Source: Natrinema sp. DC36
Lineage (GTDB): Archaea > Halobacteriota > Halobacteria > Halobacteriales > Natrialbaceae
DNA length: 64,000 nt
Direction of reading: 5' to 3'
Assembly (NCBI RefSeq): GCF_020405225.1
Contig: NZ_CP084472.1
Span: forward strand, 1,984,001-2,048,000
Both the position numbers and the translations under genes were made by a program. Positions 51,201 through 59,180 of the stretch are shown here, one piece after another. The notes beneath the pieces were generated by a model. That model saw only the letters and a list, made by a program, of their open reading frames with translations. It was not told the DNA's origin and ran no database searches. Position 1 is the stretch's first letter, and every line of letters starts with the position of its first letter.

Positions 51201-52107
51201 TGCCAATTACGGGGGGATTTGGCCCAATTCCCAACTCCGTCAACGCCTCCATCGTCTCTTGGAACTCTCTGTAGCGATGTCGCCCATCGCCGATGAACAG
51301 TGCTACCTCGTCGAGCCCTATCAGCAATTCCGTCTCGGTGTCAGGGGTGCTCAATGCCTCTTGAGCCGTCTTGATCCGATCGACTAGTTCGTCGGGGTTG
51401 AACTCGTCTGGTTCGACATCATCGATGGCGTCGTCGATCGACTGTTTGACTTCCTCGCGGGATGCAAATGGGGAGTTATCGAGTGTCGGAACAACATCGT
51501 AGAGCCAACTTCGTAGCAAGGCCCGCTCGTCATATACCTCCTGAAACGTCTGTCCGTGGTGCTCGACGTCCTGTAATTGCTCCCAACAGCCGTCGTGATT
51601 CATATCGAGCTGCCACGCCCACTCCAGCAGCCAGTTCGGGTCAGTCGGATAGCCCAGTTCGCGACCGATGGCCTCGTAGATGAGGTACGGAAGCGGGGGC
51701 TCCTGCGACGCGTCCCGGTTGAGGAGGTTCAGGAAAACGGGCTTCAACCGGTCGACGTGTGAGTTCGCGACGCTCTGGCGGAACGATTGGAAGCCCGGCC
51801 ATCGACTCGCCAGTTCCTCGCCGAGATCGTCGAACTCTGACCCGGTATCAGCGGCAAACCCGATGAGTTTCAGGAGGTGCGTCTTTCCTGACCCGAACGT
51901 CGCGGAAATGTAGAGGAAGCGCGGTTCCTCGTGTGGGTACTTGTCGACGAGACTCCCAAGTGTGGTGAGCACGTCGCGAGCGCTATCTGTTTCGTAGAAC
52001 TCGCGGACGTCGTTCTCCGCCTGCGCTCTGGAATTAACTTTCTGGACTTCCTCAAGTTCGCGGGTCGGTGACTGCTGGAAGATGTCGTGAATGTACGTAT
52101 CGCTCAT
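48265..52107 (-). CDS. brxC: BREX ATPase, second BrxC/PglY paralogue
   Basis: A 1280-residue protein with an N-terminal AAA-type P-loop: YISATFGSGKTHLLKLIGFA (Walker A FGSGKTH, residues 71-77) and later LLIGLDEVALFIGD (Walker B). Long helical middle and C-terminus (LDEAENPFEVDERLEELAGE). Large P-loop proteins of this kind (DUF499/PglY type) are the ATPase core of BREX. It shares architecture with the 1227-residue protein at 52682 but the sequences differ strongly, so both are old paralogues. Two brxC genes are a feature described for the haloarchaeal type 5 system. Start overlaps the brxB stop by 4 bases. Confidence 0.85.
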   Translation of the reverse strand: MSDTYIHDIFQQSPTRELEEVQKVNSRAQAENDVREFYETDSARDVLTTLGSLVDKYPHEEPRFLYISATFGSGKTHLLKLIGFAADTGSEFDDLGEELASRWPGFQSFRQSVANSHVDRLKPVFLNLLNRDASQEPPLPYLIYEAIGRELGYPTDPNWLLEWAWQLDMNHDGCWEQLQDVEHHGQTFQEVYDERALLRSWLYDVVPTLDNSPFASREEVKQSIDDAIDDVEPDEFNPDELVDRIKTAQEALSTPDTETELLIGLDEVALFIGDGRHRYREFQETMEALTELGIGPNPPVIGTGQYPIERIHGEFEDTEVTEQPWYGAQEPLEGADTEIIVRKRWLQKDTDGEQDVESALRVMPGLTLDAYSDIAGDDPDAVESYPFREYDLGLLRTVIQQLMPRGRVTEEEYVQGRALLILVRSLFTRFGWGEKPVGALVTWDELYDLLVEETTYIPLWVQEMVENKLIPSASGNEDAFSVRVAKALYLLNQVRSEVPSTPANLARLMVKSTDESFESVRDDVESALSDLLEDRKVLTETNDRGDEEYLLVSEKQEDILTRAKTRAQQISSHRLSAKLESSLQEGSDHLLSEGSRHEVDLEGERRVPLRFGYSVLDPIERAPTPEFDSVRVRLVADRPDTVSDQVEAWQSTNEGRDGGEHVLIAVDVPESTVDRLRDVMGMQEVLSEETETYPDLESDHRDEQRALESTVRDQLDEADVYVRTGGTRGRYGDAFERVVAEQVQSVFSGTRFVLTNGITEVDDAKQMARFFRGVGDWPLSAEDAVTLGVDTDRAELADGWCLEFLDEYEASQSLRAEDLLDQTVQRGGTYRGTPQESISALLITLATANEIALRRDDEYITEPDEIGRAVRNKTNLTEVQIRFESLDGIDPDQIRETVETLIGEEPDGTDPDAWLSELAEWVDENSVLVKRVLRGVSREFGEGASLDELEAAFEPALGGESLDTDDFASDEIEQQTERFARARGLFSPGEDGDTLWERFSQRTTEMQRLYPGADITGEMQTIVGGDEVPGTDRLRAMIDDADAHRRTVVREQYRRTTGETPPEEEPESVVSSLVTWLYAHDGSSKEIADRVGVEFDSVTIDDLYNLFETAWNGDSFSEEDLVDPTVVQQAKRYERSRQLLDASGSEASLWSRLRDASRRLEEEHPNHPITTDVNEMLSRSQPPSVNEVEHLLDEAENPFEVDERLEELAGELQSEYPGHDLTEKVVDAVEGTSPPSEEHVGELIEEAEQLLGGVDEQLQRIRETMDELPDGSVMMIEPLD

Positions 52108-52685
52108 TGGAGATGCACCCCTTCGATCCGCCCCTCGATTTGGTGGGCGGGGTAGTAGTTGCGCGATTCCTCACCGAAGAAGCTCAATTTCCCACCGACG
52201 ATGTCTCCGGGGAACGGGATACCGATGGTCGACTGTATGTTACGGCGATCGAGTTCATCGAGCAGTTCCGAGGCACGCGTGAACGGATAGAGACTCCCGA
52301 GATGCGTGAGAAGGACGACGTGCCTCTGCTGAGCTGGTGACTCGATCTCTTCGACCATGACTGCGACGAGTTCCTCTGCTAATCGGTCTTGCATGGTTTC
52401 GGTGATCGTCTCTGGTTCGCTGTTCTTTCCGAGATCGACTGCGAGTTCGAAGACATCGGTTTCGACGAACAGTTCGTCAAGTCGAAGCACTTGGACGGTT
52501 CCATTCTCCGGGAACCCCTCTGTTTGGTTTGGATTTGTGGCCCACTCGGAGAGCCGATCGGCGACACGTTGCTCGTACTTTGGCTGTACGGGGACGATCA
52601 CGAACGGGTTTCGGATACCGCGTCGACCGTCAGCGAACTGTGCGAGTCGCTCCGTGAAATCGTGGAAGGGACGCTTGCTCGTCAT
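52104..52685 (-). CDS. brxB: BREX protein BrxB (DUF1788)
   Basis: A 193-residue protein with the DUF1788 pattern: RNPFVIVPVQPKYEQRVADR (residues 25-44), TVQVLRLDELFVET, RHVVLLTHLGSLYPFTRASE at about 120-139, then GIPFPGDIVGGKLSFFGEES and NYYPAHQI. BrxB is a small core component of several BREX types, of unknown biochemical role, that likely contacts BrxC or PglZ. It overlaps brxC genes on both sides by 4 bases (stop and start share ATGA), indicating coupled translation. Confidence 0.88.
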   Translation of the reverse strand: MTSKRPFHDFTERLAQFADGRRGIRNPFVIVPVQPKYEQRVADRLSEWATNPNQTEGFPENGTVQVLRLDELFVETDVFELAVDLGKNSEPETITETMQDRLAEELVAVMVEEIESPAQQRHVVLLTHLGSLYPFTRASELLDELDRRNIQSTIGIPFPGDIVGGKLSFFGEESRNYYPAHQIEGRIEGVHLQ

Positions 52686-55600
52686 CGGACGATCACCCCC
52701 GTCTCAGTATGCTCGATACTGAGGTCGTATCGCTCGACGAGTCGCTCCAGTTCTGCGTCCAGCGATTCTCTATCTGCCGGGAGAAGTCCGATCGCCGTGA
52801 CGTCCGTGGGTGACTGTTCACCGACGAGCTCCTGTAACTCCTCAAACGTCTCGCGTATTGCATTGACGTCGCTGCCGGCAACTACGGAGAGTGGCTCCCT
52901 GTCGAGAAGCGTGTTCGTGGCCCGGATGAAGTCGTCGGCGTCGGCGTTCGTCGTCCCACCCGTTACCGTGGAAACCGCTCCCGAGACATCATCGTACCAC
53001 GACACAGCTCGACGGAGCGGCATGATGTATTCGCTCTCGAAGGCCGGTCGGACATTCGATTCGAACTCACTCGCGGGCTGAATCCACGGATGCTCCTGTA
53101 ACTCGTGAACGAACGAACCCACTTCGGTCGAGTCCTGGAACGAGTTCCATGCGTCCTCGATCGCGTCGTCGAGCGCCGGTGAGGTGTTTCGGACGTCGTT
53201 GAATCTGTCCCAGCCGTCGTGTGTCCACCACTCGTCGTCGTATCCATCGATACTTTCACCGAGTGTTCTGCTTGCCGTCTCGCACTCGTCGGTTAGCCAG
53301 TTGTATGACTGCTGGACGAGAGTCTGTTGGGCGTCGAGTTGCGTGAGAGCGGGGAGTCGAAGGTTCCACACCTCTTTGGCGTCTTCGAACCACTCCTGAG
53401 CGTCATTGGTCTTTTCGACGACTTCCTCCCAGTCAGTGTCTCGAGATTTAACTGCCTCTCTTCTGTCAATAGCGTTCTGCTGTTCGGCTTCTAGAGCCTC
53501 TACGAACGATTCAAGCAGATCACGAACGACTTGCGTTTGGACGTCACTCTCCGAAACCAGTCTAACGTCTTCAACAAGGCTACCGAGTCGACCGGCGAGC
53601 GTGTCGTTCGCAGACTGAAGCCTGACAATTCCATCAGGAATGGTTTCCGTCGAGTCGATGAATCCGCCCTTCCGAAGAATCCCTCGTACACCCCCGCTCC
53701 CTGCGATCTTGAGACGCGTCGTCGTCAGTTTATTCAGATCGATGACGGCGTCGAGTTCGAGAGAGTCTCCAGTTTCGTCGACAGGTAGAAAGTCTCCCTT
53801 CCGGCAGAGACCCCAGATGATCGTACACAGCGCGGGGCGGGCATTCTCGTAGATCGACTTCTTTTCGATGATCCCATCGAGGATAGTGGCCATCGCGAGG
53901 TTCCCGCCGCGATGCTTCAGTTGCTGACCGGTGAACGCACGGACGTTGTTTTGAATTGAGCCGCCATGCGTCTCTGGATCTTCCGTGGCGACATCGATTT
54001 GCTGAGCCCACGCAGGGAGTGGGTCTTGTGCGGTGAGTCCCCGGAGTTCCTGTAAGTGGTCTTCCCCTACCTGTAGCATTACAGGGTGGAAGTCGTCGGG
54101 GTAGTTGACGTCGAGATACTCCTCGACTGCTGAAACTAACCCTCCAATCTGATCGCCGCGATCCTTGACATCGAATGTTCCGCTCTTGAGTGCCTCGACG
54201 AGTTTACTTCTGACTCGAACTGCTCGGTCGGCAAGATCACGTTCTACAGACTGGGGGAGTGTATGGTCTCCAACAGCAGCTCTGAGCGACCACCATTCGA
54301 TGAGGGTGTCGCGGAGGTCGTCAAGCCCGTCCTGTCCGATCGTCCATTCGAGCGGGTCTCCATCATAATCAATATCTTTCGCTGCGGGTGAAATTCCCTC
54401 AACGGCGACCTCAACATCGAGTGCATCCTCTGCATCGACCGTTGTATCGAGGCTGATCCCGTCGATGCTGAATTCGTAACGGACTGGGTATTGCTCGCCG
54501 GTATCGCCGTACTCCGCGGACGTCGGAAGTGAGAGATCACGAACGACATCGTCCCACAGATACCCGTCAACAGCCTTGATGACGCCTTCCCAGTCCGGAT
54601 CGTTCACGTTCTGCTCGGACGCTTCGATTATCTCGCGCTCTTCGGGATGGGTGAACGCGTACTTCGGGCCAGTTTCGTCGTGCGTCGGGCGGATAAACTT
54701 CCGCAGCCGTTGGAGCGAGTCCTCCACGCGATTTTCCATTTGGAACTGGGTGGGGCCGTCAAGATCGCTCAAAACGGCGACAGCGAGGTTCCGCTCAGAC
54801 ATCGGAATGGTGTCGGGAATGTGTTGAAGGAGCAGTACGGCCTTCGCGACGTCCACGTCTATTTCCTCCAGTTTGCCGGCGTCGTGCTGCCCCTCTATCT
54901 CGTTGATAACCCCCACGTCTTGCGGGGTGATGTCGTGGAGTTCCGGTTCGATGAGATCATAAAAGTCGACAAGCGAAATGACGTCGGCCTCATCGGCGGC
55001 TGCCATCCACTCCTCCAAGAGTCCGTGAACGAGAGCCAGAATCGCTCGTGCAGTTCCCGAGAAGATCGACTTAGCCGGGTCGTGAGCTTCTTGCCGGAGA
55101 TTCGAGAGGATCTCGAGAAATAGCGGTGGCTGATACGGGAGGAACGGGTAGAAGTCGATGAGCTGTTCCCGATCGATGCCGTCGAGCGGTGGCTCGGTGT
55201 TCTGTTCGATGCCTGAATAGACGAGGAGCGTCTCGGGCTCGTTGCTGGTTCGCTCGAGGACGCGTTTCGTATTCGTCCGCCCGGTGTCCGTCTTTTTGAG
55301 CAATCGCTGTGTGGATATTTCGCCGACGTGCCGGCTCGGGAGGCCGAACCGATGTGGGAATCGATCCTTGACGATGCTAAAGTCGGCACCGCGAGCTGCA
55401 AACTGCGGTTGGACGTCTTCGATCTTGGCTTGTGCTGTCGCCACCAATTGGATGTCGCCGTCGCCGATCTCGTCGACGCTCTCGGCGAGCGTCTGTAGCT
55501 CGGTGAGTCGGTCGAAGTCCGTGCCGATGAAGAGGCTGACCTCGTCAAGCAACAACACAAGTTTGACTGGCTGACCGAGTTCCTTCTCGCGGTCGCTCCG

Positions 55601-56365
55601 TATCTGTTCGAGCCGCTTGACCATCGCTTCGGGATCGAGATCGGACGGCGTCAGGTCGTCGATTCCGTCCGCTGTGCCGGTCTCCTGTTCGAAGAGCGCT
55701 GGAAGTACGACATCGGCGAGAGCCTTGTACTGCTGAACGTTCTGCCAGTCGTACTTTTCGGGACTGCCAACCGTATTCTGTAGTGCTGATTGGGTGTTCG
55801 TTGTCCGGTCGCTCCACGCGTCAGTCGTCCGGTACCAATCCTCGAAATACGCGACATTGAGTTGCGATGAGAGCCCCCCTTCGACGCCGGTAAGCCGTGC
55901 AGACGTATGAGCGCTCTGTAGGACGATCTCACTGAAGCTGAGTTCCTTTTGGCCCTGATGCTTCAGGAGATTCACCGAGATCGGGATGACCTCGTACTCC
56001 TCGTGGATCGACGACCACGTCGATTCGAGCGCCTCGAGCTCACGACCATCGGCGAGTTGTGCCCAGACAGCGTCTCGCTCTCGAAGCCACTCGCTGTCCA
56101 TCAGGCCGCGAAGCACGCTGAGGAGGTGGCTCTTTCCGCTGCCGTAGTAGCCGTAGAGCCAGTAGTTCGCGCCCGACCGCATATCCTCGGAGCGCCCCAG
56201 TAGCCGCGAGAAGAAGTCGGACATGAAGTCCTCGGACTCCTCGGTTACGTGGTAGGTGTCGATCGATTCGAGCCGGTGATCCCGCCCATCGTCTTCTCGA
56301 TCGATCCGCACCGACTCCTCGAAGTCGCTCCCGACGTCGGCAGCGAACCAGCTCTCGTCGGTCAT
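52682..56365 (-). CDS. brxC: BREX ATPase, first BrxC/PglY paralogue
   Basis: A 1227-residue protein from the ATG at 56365, which overlaps the brxA-like stop. The beginning matches BrxC: IDTYHVTEESEDFMSDFFSR, then ANYWLYGYYGSGKSHLLSVL with Walker A at residues 72-80 and VKLVLLLDEVSLFIGTDFDR as Walker B. A long region with SRHVGEISTQRLLKKT (arginine-containing AAA part) and helical C-terminal domains follows. It is the closer match of the two paralogues to standard BrxC. Likely forms oligomers on DNA with BrxB and PglX/PglZ. Confidence 0.9.
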   Translation of the reverse strand: MTDESWFAADVGSDFEESVRIDREDDGRDHRLESIDTYHVTEESEDFMSDFFSRLLGRSEDMRSGANYWLYGYYGSGKSHLLSVLRGLMDSEWLRERDAVWAQLADGRELEALESTWSSIHEEYEVIPISVNLLKHQGQKELSFSEIVLQSAHTSARLTGVEGGLSSQLNVAYFEDWYRTTDAWSDRTTNTQSALQNTVGSPEKYDWQNVQQYKALADVVLPALFEQETGTADGIDDLTPSDLDPEAMVKRLEQIRSDREKELGQPVKLVLLLDEVSLFIGTDFDRLTELQTLAESVDEIGDGDIQLVATAQAKIEDVQPQFAARGADFSIVKDRFPHRFGLPSRHVGEISTQRLLKKTDTGRTNTKRVLERTSNEPETLLVYSGIEQNTEPPLDGIDREQLIDFYPFLPYQPPLFLEILSNLRQEAHDPAKSIFSGTARAILALVHGLLEEWMAAADEADVISLVDFYDLIEPELHDITPQDVGVINEIEGQHDAGKLEEIDVDVAKAVLLLQHIPDTIPMSERNLAVAVLSDLDGPTQFQMENRVEDSLQRLRKFIRPTHDETGPKYAFTHPEEREIIEASEQNVNDPDWEGVIKAVDGYLWDDVVRDLSLPTSAEYGDTGEQYPVRYEFSIDGISLDTTVDAEDALDVEVAVEGISPAAKDIDYDGDPLEWTIGQDGLDDLRDTLIEWWSLRAAVGDHTLPQSVERDLADRAVRVRSKLVEALKSGTFDVKDRGDQIGGLVSAVEEYLDVNYPDDFHPVMLQVGEDHLQELRGLTAQDPLPAWAQQIDVATEDPETHGGSIQNNVRAFTGQQLKHRGGNLAMATILDGIIEKKSIYENARPALCTIIWGLCRKGDFLPVDETGDSLELDAVIDLNKLTTTRLKIAGSGGVRGILRKGGFIDSTETIPDGIVRLQSANDTLAGRLGSLVEDVRLVSESDVQTQVVRDLLESFVEALEAEQQNAIDRREAVKSRDTDWEEVVEKTNDAQEWFEDAKEVWNLRLPALTQLDAQQTLVQQSYNWLTDECETASRTLGESIDGYDDEWWTHDGWDRFNDVRNTSPALDDAIEDAWNSFQDSTEVGSFVHELQEHPWIQPASEFESNVRPAFESEYIMPLRRAVSWYDDVSGAVSTVTGGTTNADADDFIRATNTLLDREPLSVVAGSDVNAIRETFEELQELVGEQSPTDVTAIGLLPADRESLDAELERLVERYDLSIEHTETGVIVR

Positions 56366-57204
56366 AGTTCTCCCTCCCACGGTTCAGCCCAGTCGTACGT
56401 GTCGTCGACCGGATGGAGTCTCACTTCACCGTGAATTCCGCTCGCTTCCCAATTCGGATGGTCGCTTACACGTTCGGCCAAGGAGTCCCAGTACTGCTCC
56501 GGCTGGAAGAGGTAGAGCCAGCCGGTCGGCTGGGAAAGCCAGTCATCCCCATGGGCCTCCCACGAGTATCCTGACGCGACCAGCAGCGGTGTCGTTCCGA
56601 TATTGGGAATCTGGCCCTGTAACGCCTGCTGTGTGTCGAGAACGCCGATCTCTCGCATCACGGATCGGAGTCCTTCGCCCCACCGACGCGTCGTCGATTC
56701 TGCGTAGTCGAACTCGCTCCCATCATCGTAATGGAATTCGTTCAGAAGGCGTTCAACTGTGTCCTGCTCGAAGTCCAGCCCGTCGACGCCGGATTCCTGA
56801 AGCCGATTGGCGTATCGGTGGACGATGTACTTCACGAGAGGGTCGTCCTCCACTAAGTAGAAGTATAGTACCTGCGCCTTGTCGCGTTTCGTCTCGCATC
56901 GATCGAATACGGTAGGAAGTTGGACGATCGACGGGAGTTCGCTTCCAGCAGTCTTGAATCGCGAGCTGAGAGCGCGATAGATGCCCTTCGAACTACCGCG
57001 TGTACTACGCTCGTCGAACCGTTCTTCGAGCCACTGCTCTTCGACGACTGTCCAGTCTCTATGTCGGGCGTACAGCCGAGCGAGCATCTCTGCCCGTTCC
57101 ACGAGAAGTCCGCATCTAGTGAGCGCCATCGACACCTCTTCGTGAGCGAATGTAGAGTCGAGCGACGGTAGAGAAATCCCCCTCCCGTCGGTGCGAATAG
57201 TCAT
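56362..57204 (-). CDS. BREX BrxA-like protein (DUF1819-like)
   Basis: A 280-residue protein from the ATG at 57204. The middle, KAQVLYFYLVEDDPLVKYIV followed by HRYANRL, and the block TTRRWGEGLRSVMREIGVLD, then a small winged-helix-like end with PNIGTTPLLVASGYSWEAHG, resemble DUF1819/BrxA, a small DNA-binding BREX core protein of about 200 residues. This one has about 80 more. An in-frame start at 57294 would add 30 residues of atypical sequence. It is the first gene of the minus-strand operon and overlaps the next gene by 4 bases. Assignment by eye and position. Confidence 0.65.
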   Translation of the reverse strand: MTIRTDGRGISLPSLDSTFAHEEVSMALTRCGLLVERAEMLARLYARHRDWTVVEEQWLEERFDERSTRGSSKGIYRALSSRFKTAGSELPSIVQLPTVFDRCETKRDKAQVLYFYLVEDDPLVKYIVHRYANRLQESGVDGLDFEQDTVERLLNEFHYDDGSEFDYAESTTRRWGEGLRSVMREIGVLDTQQALQGQIPNIGTTPLLVASGYSWEAHGDDWLSQPTGWLYLFQPEQYWDSLAERVSDHPNWEASGIHGEVRLHPVDDTYDWAEPWEGEL

Positions 57205-57413
57205 ACTAAATCCCGAACCATCCACACCACTTAGTTGATATGGATGGGATTGGGGAATTGAGGTGGCCGTAGAATGCTTGAGATGGAGCGACAATCAGGG
57301 CCTCGAATATCTCGATGAGAACGCCTCTCGTAAATCCCGTGCGATAGCAATGAAGTACGGATGGCGTATCGAGATCTCCTATGTATAGATGAGGCTCATC
57401 AAGCTCGCAAAAA

Positions 57414-57836
57414 CTACTCAGGATTCAAAGCACGGAGATCTTCAACAAGCTCCTCATGTGCGATCTGCACCGACGGTGCATTCGGATAATGCTTAATCAG
57501 CTTGTACCCAACGATATCACCACCCGCATCAACAATCACCGACCCAAGATGCGATCCGATTTTCGTCGTCCGAAGATCCGTATGCTCCAAAATCGCCGAC
57601 AACACCGCATCCGGGTCGGCGTTGAGATGATTCACAAGCTCGTTCGTCCGATCAATTTCTTCGTTCGGCGAATTCAAGTTCCACTCAGTCACTCGCGTTT
57701 GCGCCTCTCTGTCAAGCGCAATCTTCACCTTATAAGTGTACGCATCACCGTCAAGTGATTTGAAATATCTGCTGATACTATCAAGTGGGGTAACAGAACG
57801 GAATTGCTCACTGCTGAAAGTTTCTTGTTGTGACAT
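57414..57836 (-). CDS. Small protein of unknown function
   Basis: A 140-residue protein, not recognised. It is polar with mixed helix and strand: YKVKIALDREAQTRVTEWNL, then NELVNHLNADPDAVLSAILE, then GSHLGSVIVDAGGDIVGYKL. A short basic-acidic protein of this kind next to a plasmid replication gene could be regulatory, but nothing in the sequence shows it. It lies 209 bases upstream of the BREX operon start on the same strand. Confidence 0.6.
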   Translation of the reverse strand: MSQQETFSSEQFRSVTPLDSISRYFKSLDGDAYTYKVKIALDREAQTRVTEWNLNSPNEEIDRTNELVNHLNADPDAVLSAILEHTDLRTTKIGSHLGSVIVDAGGDIVGYKLIKHYPNAPSVQIAHEELVEDLRALNPE

Positions 57837-57953
57837 GATGTATTAGTTGTCGAACGACCCGAAATCGCCCGACTCCTCGTACATAATCATACGACATACA
57901 CCTTCTTAAACCGTTGGGCGAGCACACGAAAAACCAACCACTACACAAAACAT

Positions 57954-57976
57954 CCACTCACCACGACGGGTGTGTC
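57954..57976 (+). repeat. ORB-like motif 6
   Basis: CCACTCACCACGACGGGTGT followed by GTC; a looser match to the consensus. Together with motif 7 it flanks the small gene at 58001. Confidence 0.35.
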
Positions 57977-58000
57977 ACGAGTAACAGATCCCCCAGTTAT

Positions 58001-58330
58001 TCAATCATCGAGCCACTCCGAAACGCGCCATTCATCCGAATCCTCAATCGGCCCATTCCTCTCCTCCATCTTCACCACCTTCCGCACACGAGCAATACCG
58101 TACGGAGACTGATGCTCAGCAGCGATATGCGCACGTTCTCTCAAAGACCGACCATCCCGATCGCCATCCTGAAGAAAGAGCTTCTCCGACGTGATCCCAC
58201 CACTCTCCGCGTCGAAAATCACTCGAAACAGACACACTGGCGGATCAAGTCGTGACAGACTCGACGAACACGATGGGGTCGGGTTGTGACTCAAAATTTC
58301 TCCATCAAGCGTTTGTTGTTTCAACGGCAT
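58001..58330 (-). CDS. Small protein of unknown function
   Basis: A 109-residue protein from the ATG at 58330. RVIFDAESGGITSEKLFLQD, then GDRDGRSLRERAHIAAEHQS, then YGIARVRKVVKMEERN suggest a small alpha-beta domain. Not recognised. It is flanked by two ORB-like motifs and lies upstream of the origin-like repeats, so it may belong to the replication module. Confidence 0.5.
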   Translation of the reverse strand: MPLKQQTLDGEILSHNPTPSCSSSLSRLDPPVCLFRVIFDAESGGITSEKLFLQDGDRDGRSLRERAHIAAEHQSPYGIARVRKVVKMEERNGPIEDSDEWRVSEWLDD

Positions 58331-58378
58331 ACAGTTGCAGTCCCCATCAGCCACTTAAAAAACTCCGGGAACACCCCA

Positions 58379-58400
58379 CCACTCACAACGAAGGGTGTGA
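58379..58400 (+). repeat. ORB-like motif 7
   Basis: CCACTCACAACGAAGGGTGT followed by GA; differs from the consensus at one base of the G-run. Upstream of the TTTTACG repeat region. Confidence 0.4.
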
Positions 58401-58453
58401 CGACCACGTCCGGTACCGGTATGGGCGGCGCTCGGGAAGTGAAAAGCAGTTGG

Positions 58454-58660
58454 CGGGGCACTACTCCCACCGACGAGAGTACCTCTTGGTTGAAGACGAG
58501 GGGATAGACTCCACCTCTGACTTAAAATACAATCTAGTCATTTATAAGTGTTTGTGCTATGAAGCAATGAGACGCTCGAAAAACAGTACAAATCGTTGCC
58601 TACCAAGAATGGGCAGGGCACTACTCCCGCCCTCGTATGGCCCGCCTCATGGTTGAAGAC
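58454..58660 (+). repeat. Imperfect repeat pair ending in GGTTGAAGAC
   Basis: Units at 58454-58497 and 58614-58660 share GGGCACTACTCCC at the left and GGTTGAAGAC at the right. A third, weaker unit ends at 59170-59179, just before the primase-helicase ATG. Spacing is irregular, so this is not a CRISPR array. Confidence 0.4.
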
Positions 58661-58750
58661 CTTCTTTTCCGTTGTGGCGAGCTGGAACGACGATCGGTCG
58701 TTCCACCAGAACATACTCGGGCAACGAGTTAAGTATCCTTCCCTGAGAGA

Positions 58751-59031
58751 TTTACGAGTTTTACGGCAAATTTCTACAGGTGTAAAACGGGAAATCGCAA
58801 GACTGGAAGATGGCTTTTACGGATTTTACGCATTTTACACCTATTTCTACCCTACCACGAATGTGAGAGCCGAAGAGGTAGAACTGTACTGATTCTCACT
58901 ACTTCTACACACATACGTACTGTATCTCATTTTGCCGTAAAATGCGTAAAATCCGTAAAGACCATGCTACTGTATGTCGATTTCAGAGAACTCGATGAAC
59001 GTAAAACGGTATGTCCCAGCGTAAAATTCGC
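58751..59031. repeat. Origin-like iteron region (TTTTACG / CGTAAAA repeats)
   Basis: At least ten copies of TTTACG or its complement CGTAAA lie in 280 bases. A 23-base perfect inverted repeat is formed by 58816-58838 and 58937-58959, each made of three spaced TTTAC/GTAAA units. A second inverted pair is TTTTACGGCAAA at 58759-58770 against TTTGCCGTAAAA at 58931-58942. Further units are near 58782, 58999 and 59020. The region is AT-rich, gene-free and directly upstream of a replication protein gene, as expected of a plasmid origin bound by its own initiator. Confidence 0.65.
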
Positions 59032-59180
59032 GCTGGTAGAACTACTGTGGTTTGCCGAGGCCAACTAATGTCCCTATAGTTGGTTGGAGTCACCAAACAC
59101 TTTTAACATACTGGGGAATACGTAATGGTAAGTGAGGCGCGGCGCGCACTCGCCGCCCAACTGCCTCGTGGTTGAAGACA

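Noticed and set aside
57205-57294. 30-residue extension of the BrxA-like protein
   Set aside because: Sequence is atypical and the ATG at 57204 gives a clean start; it is kept only as an alternative.
58252-58892. Plus-strand open frames in the origin-like region
   Set aside because: Composition is not haloarchaeal and they run through the repeats and iterons.
58454-59179. CRISPR array
   Set aside because: Only three imperfect units with irregular spacing, and no cas genes in the window.
59172-59180. TTG start of the replication protein
   Set aside because: It lies in the GGTTGAAGAC repeat; the ATG nine bases later is a normal start.
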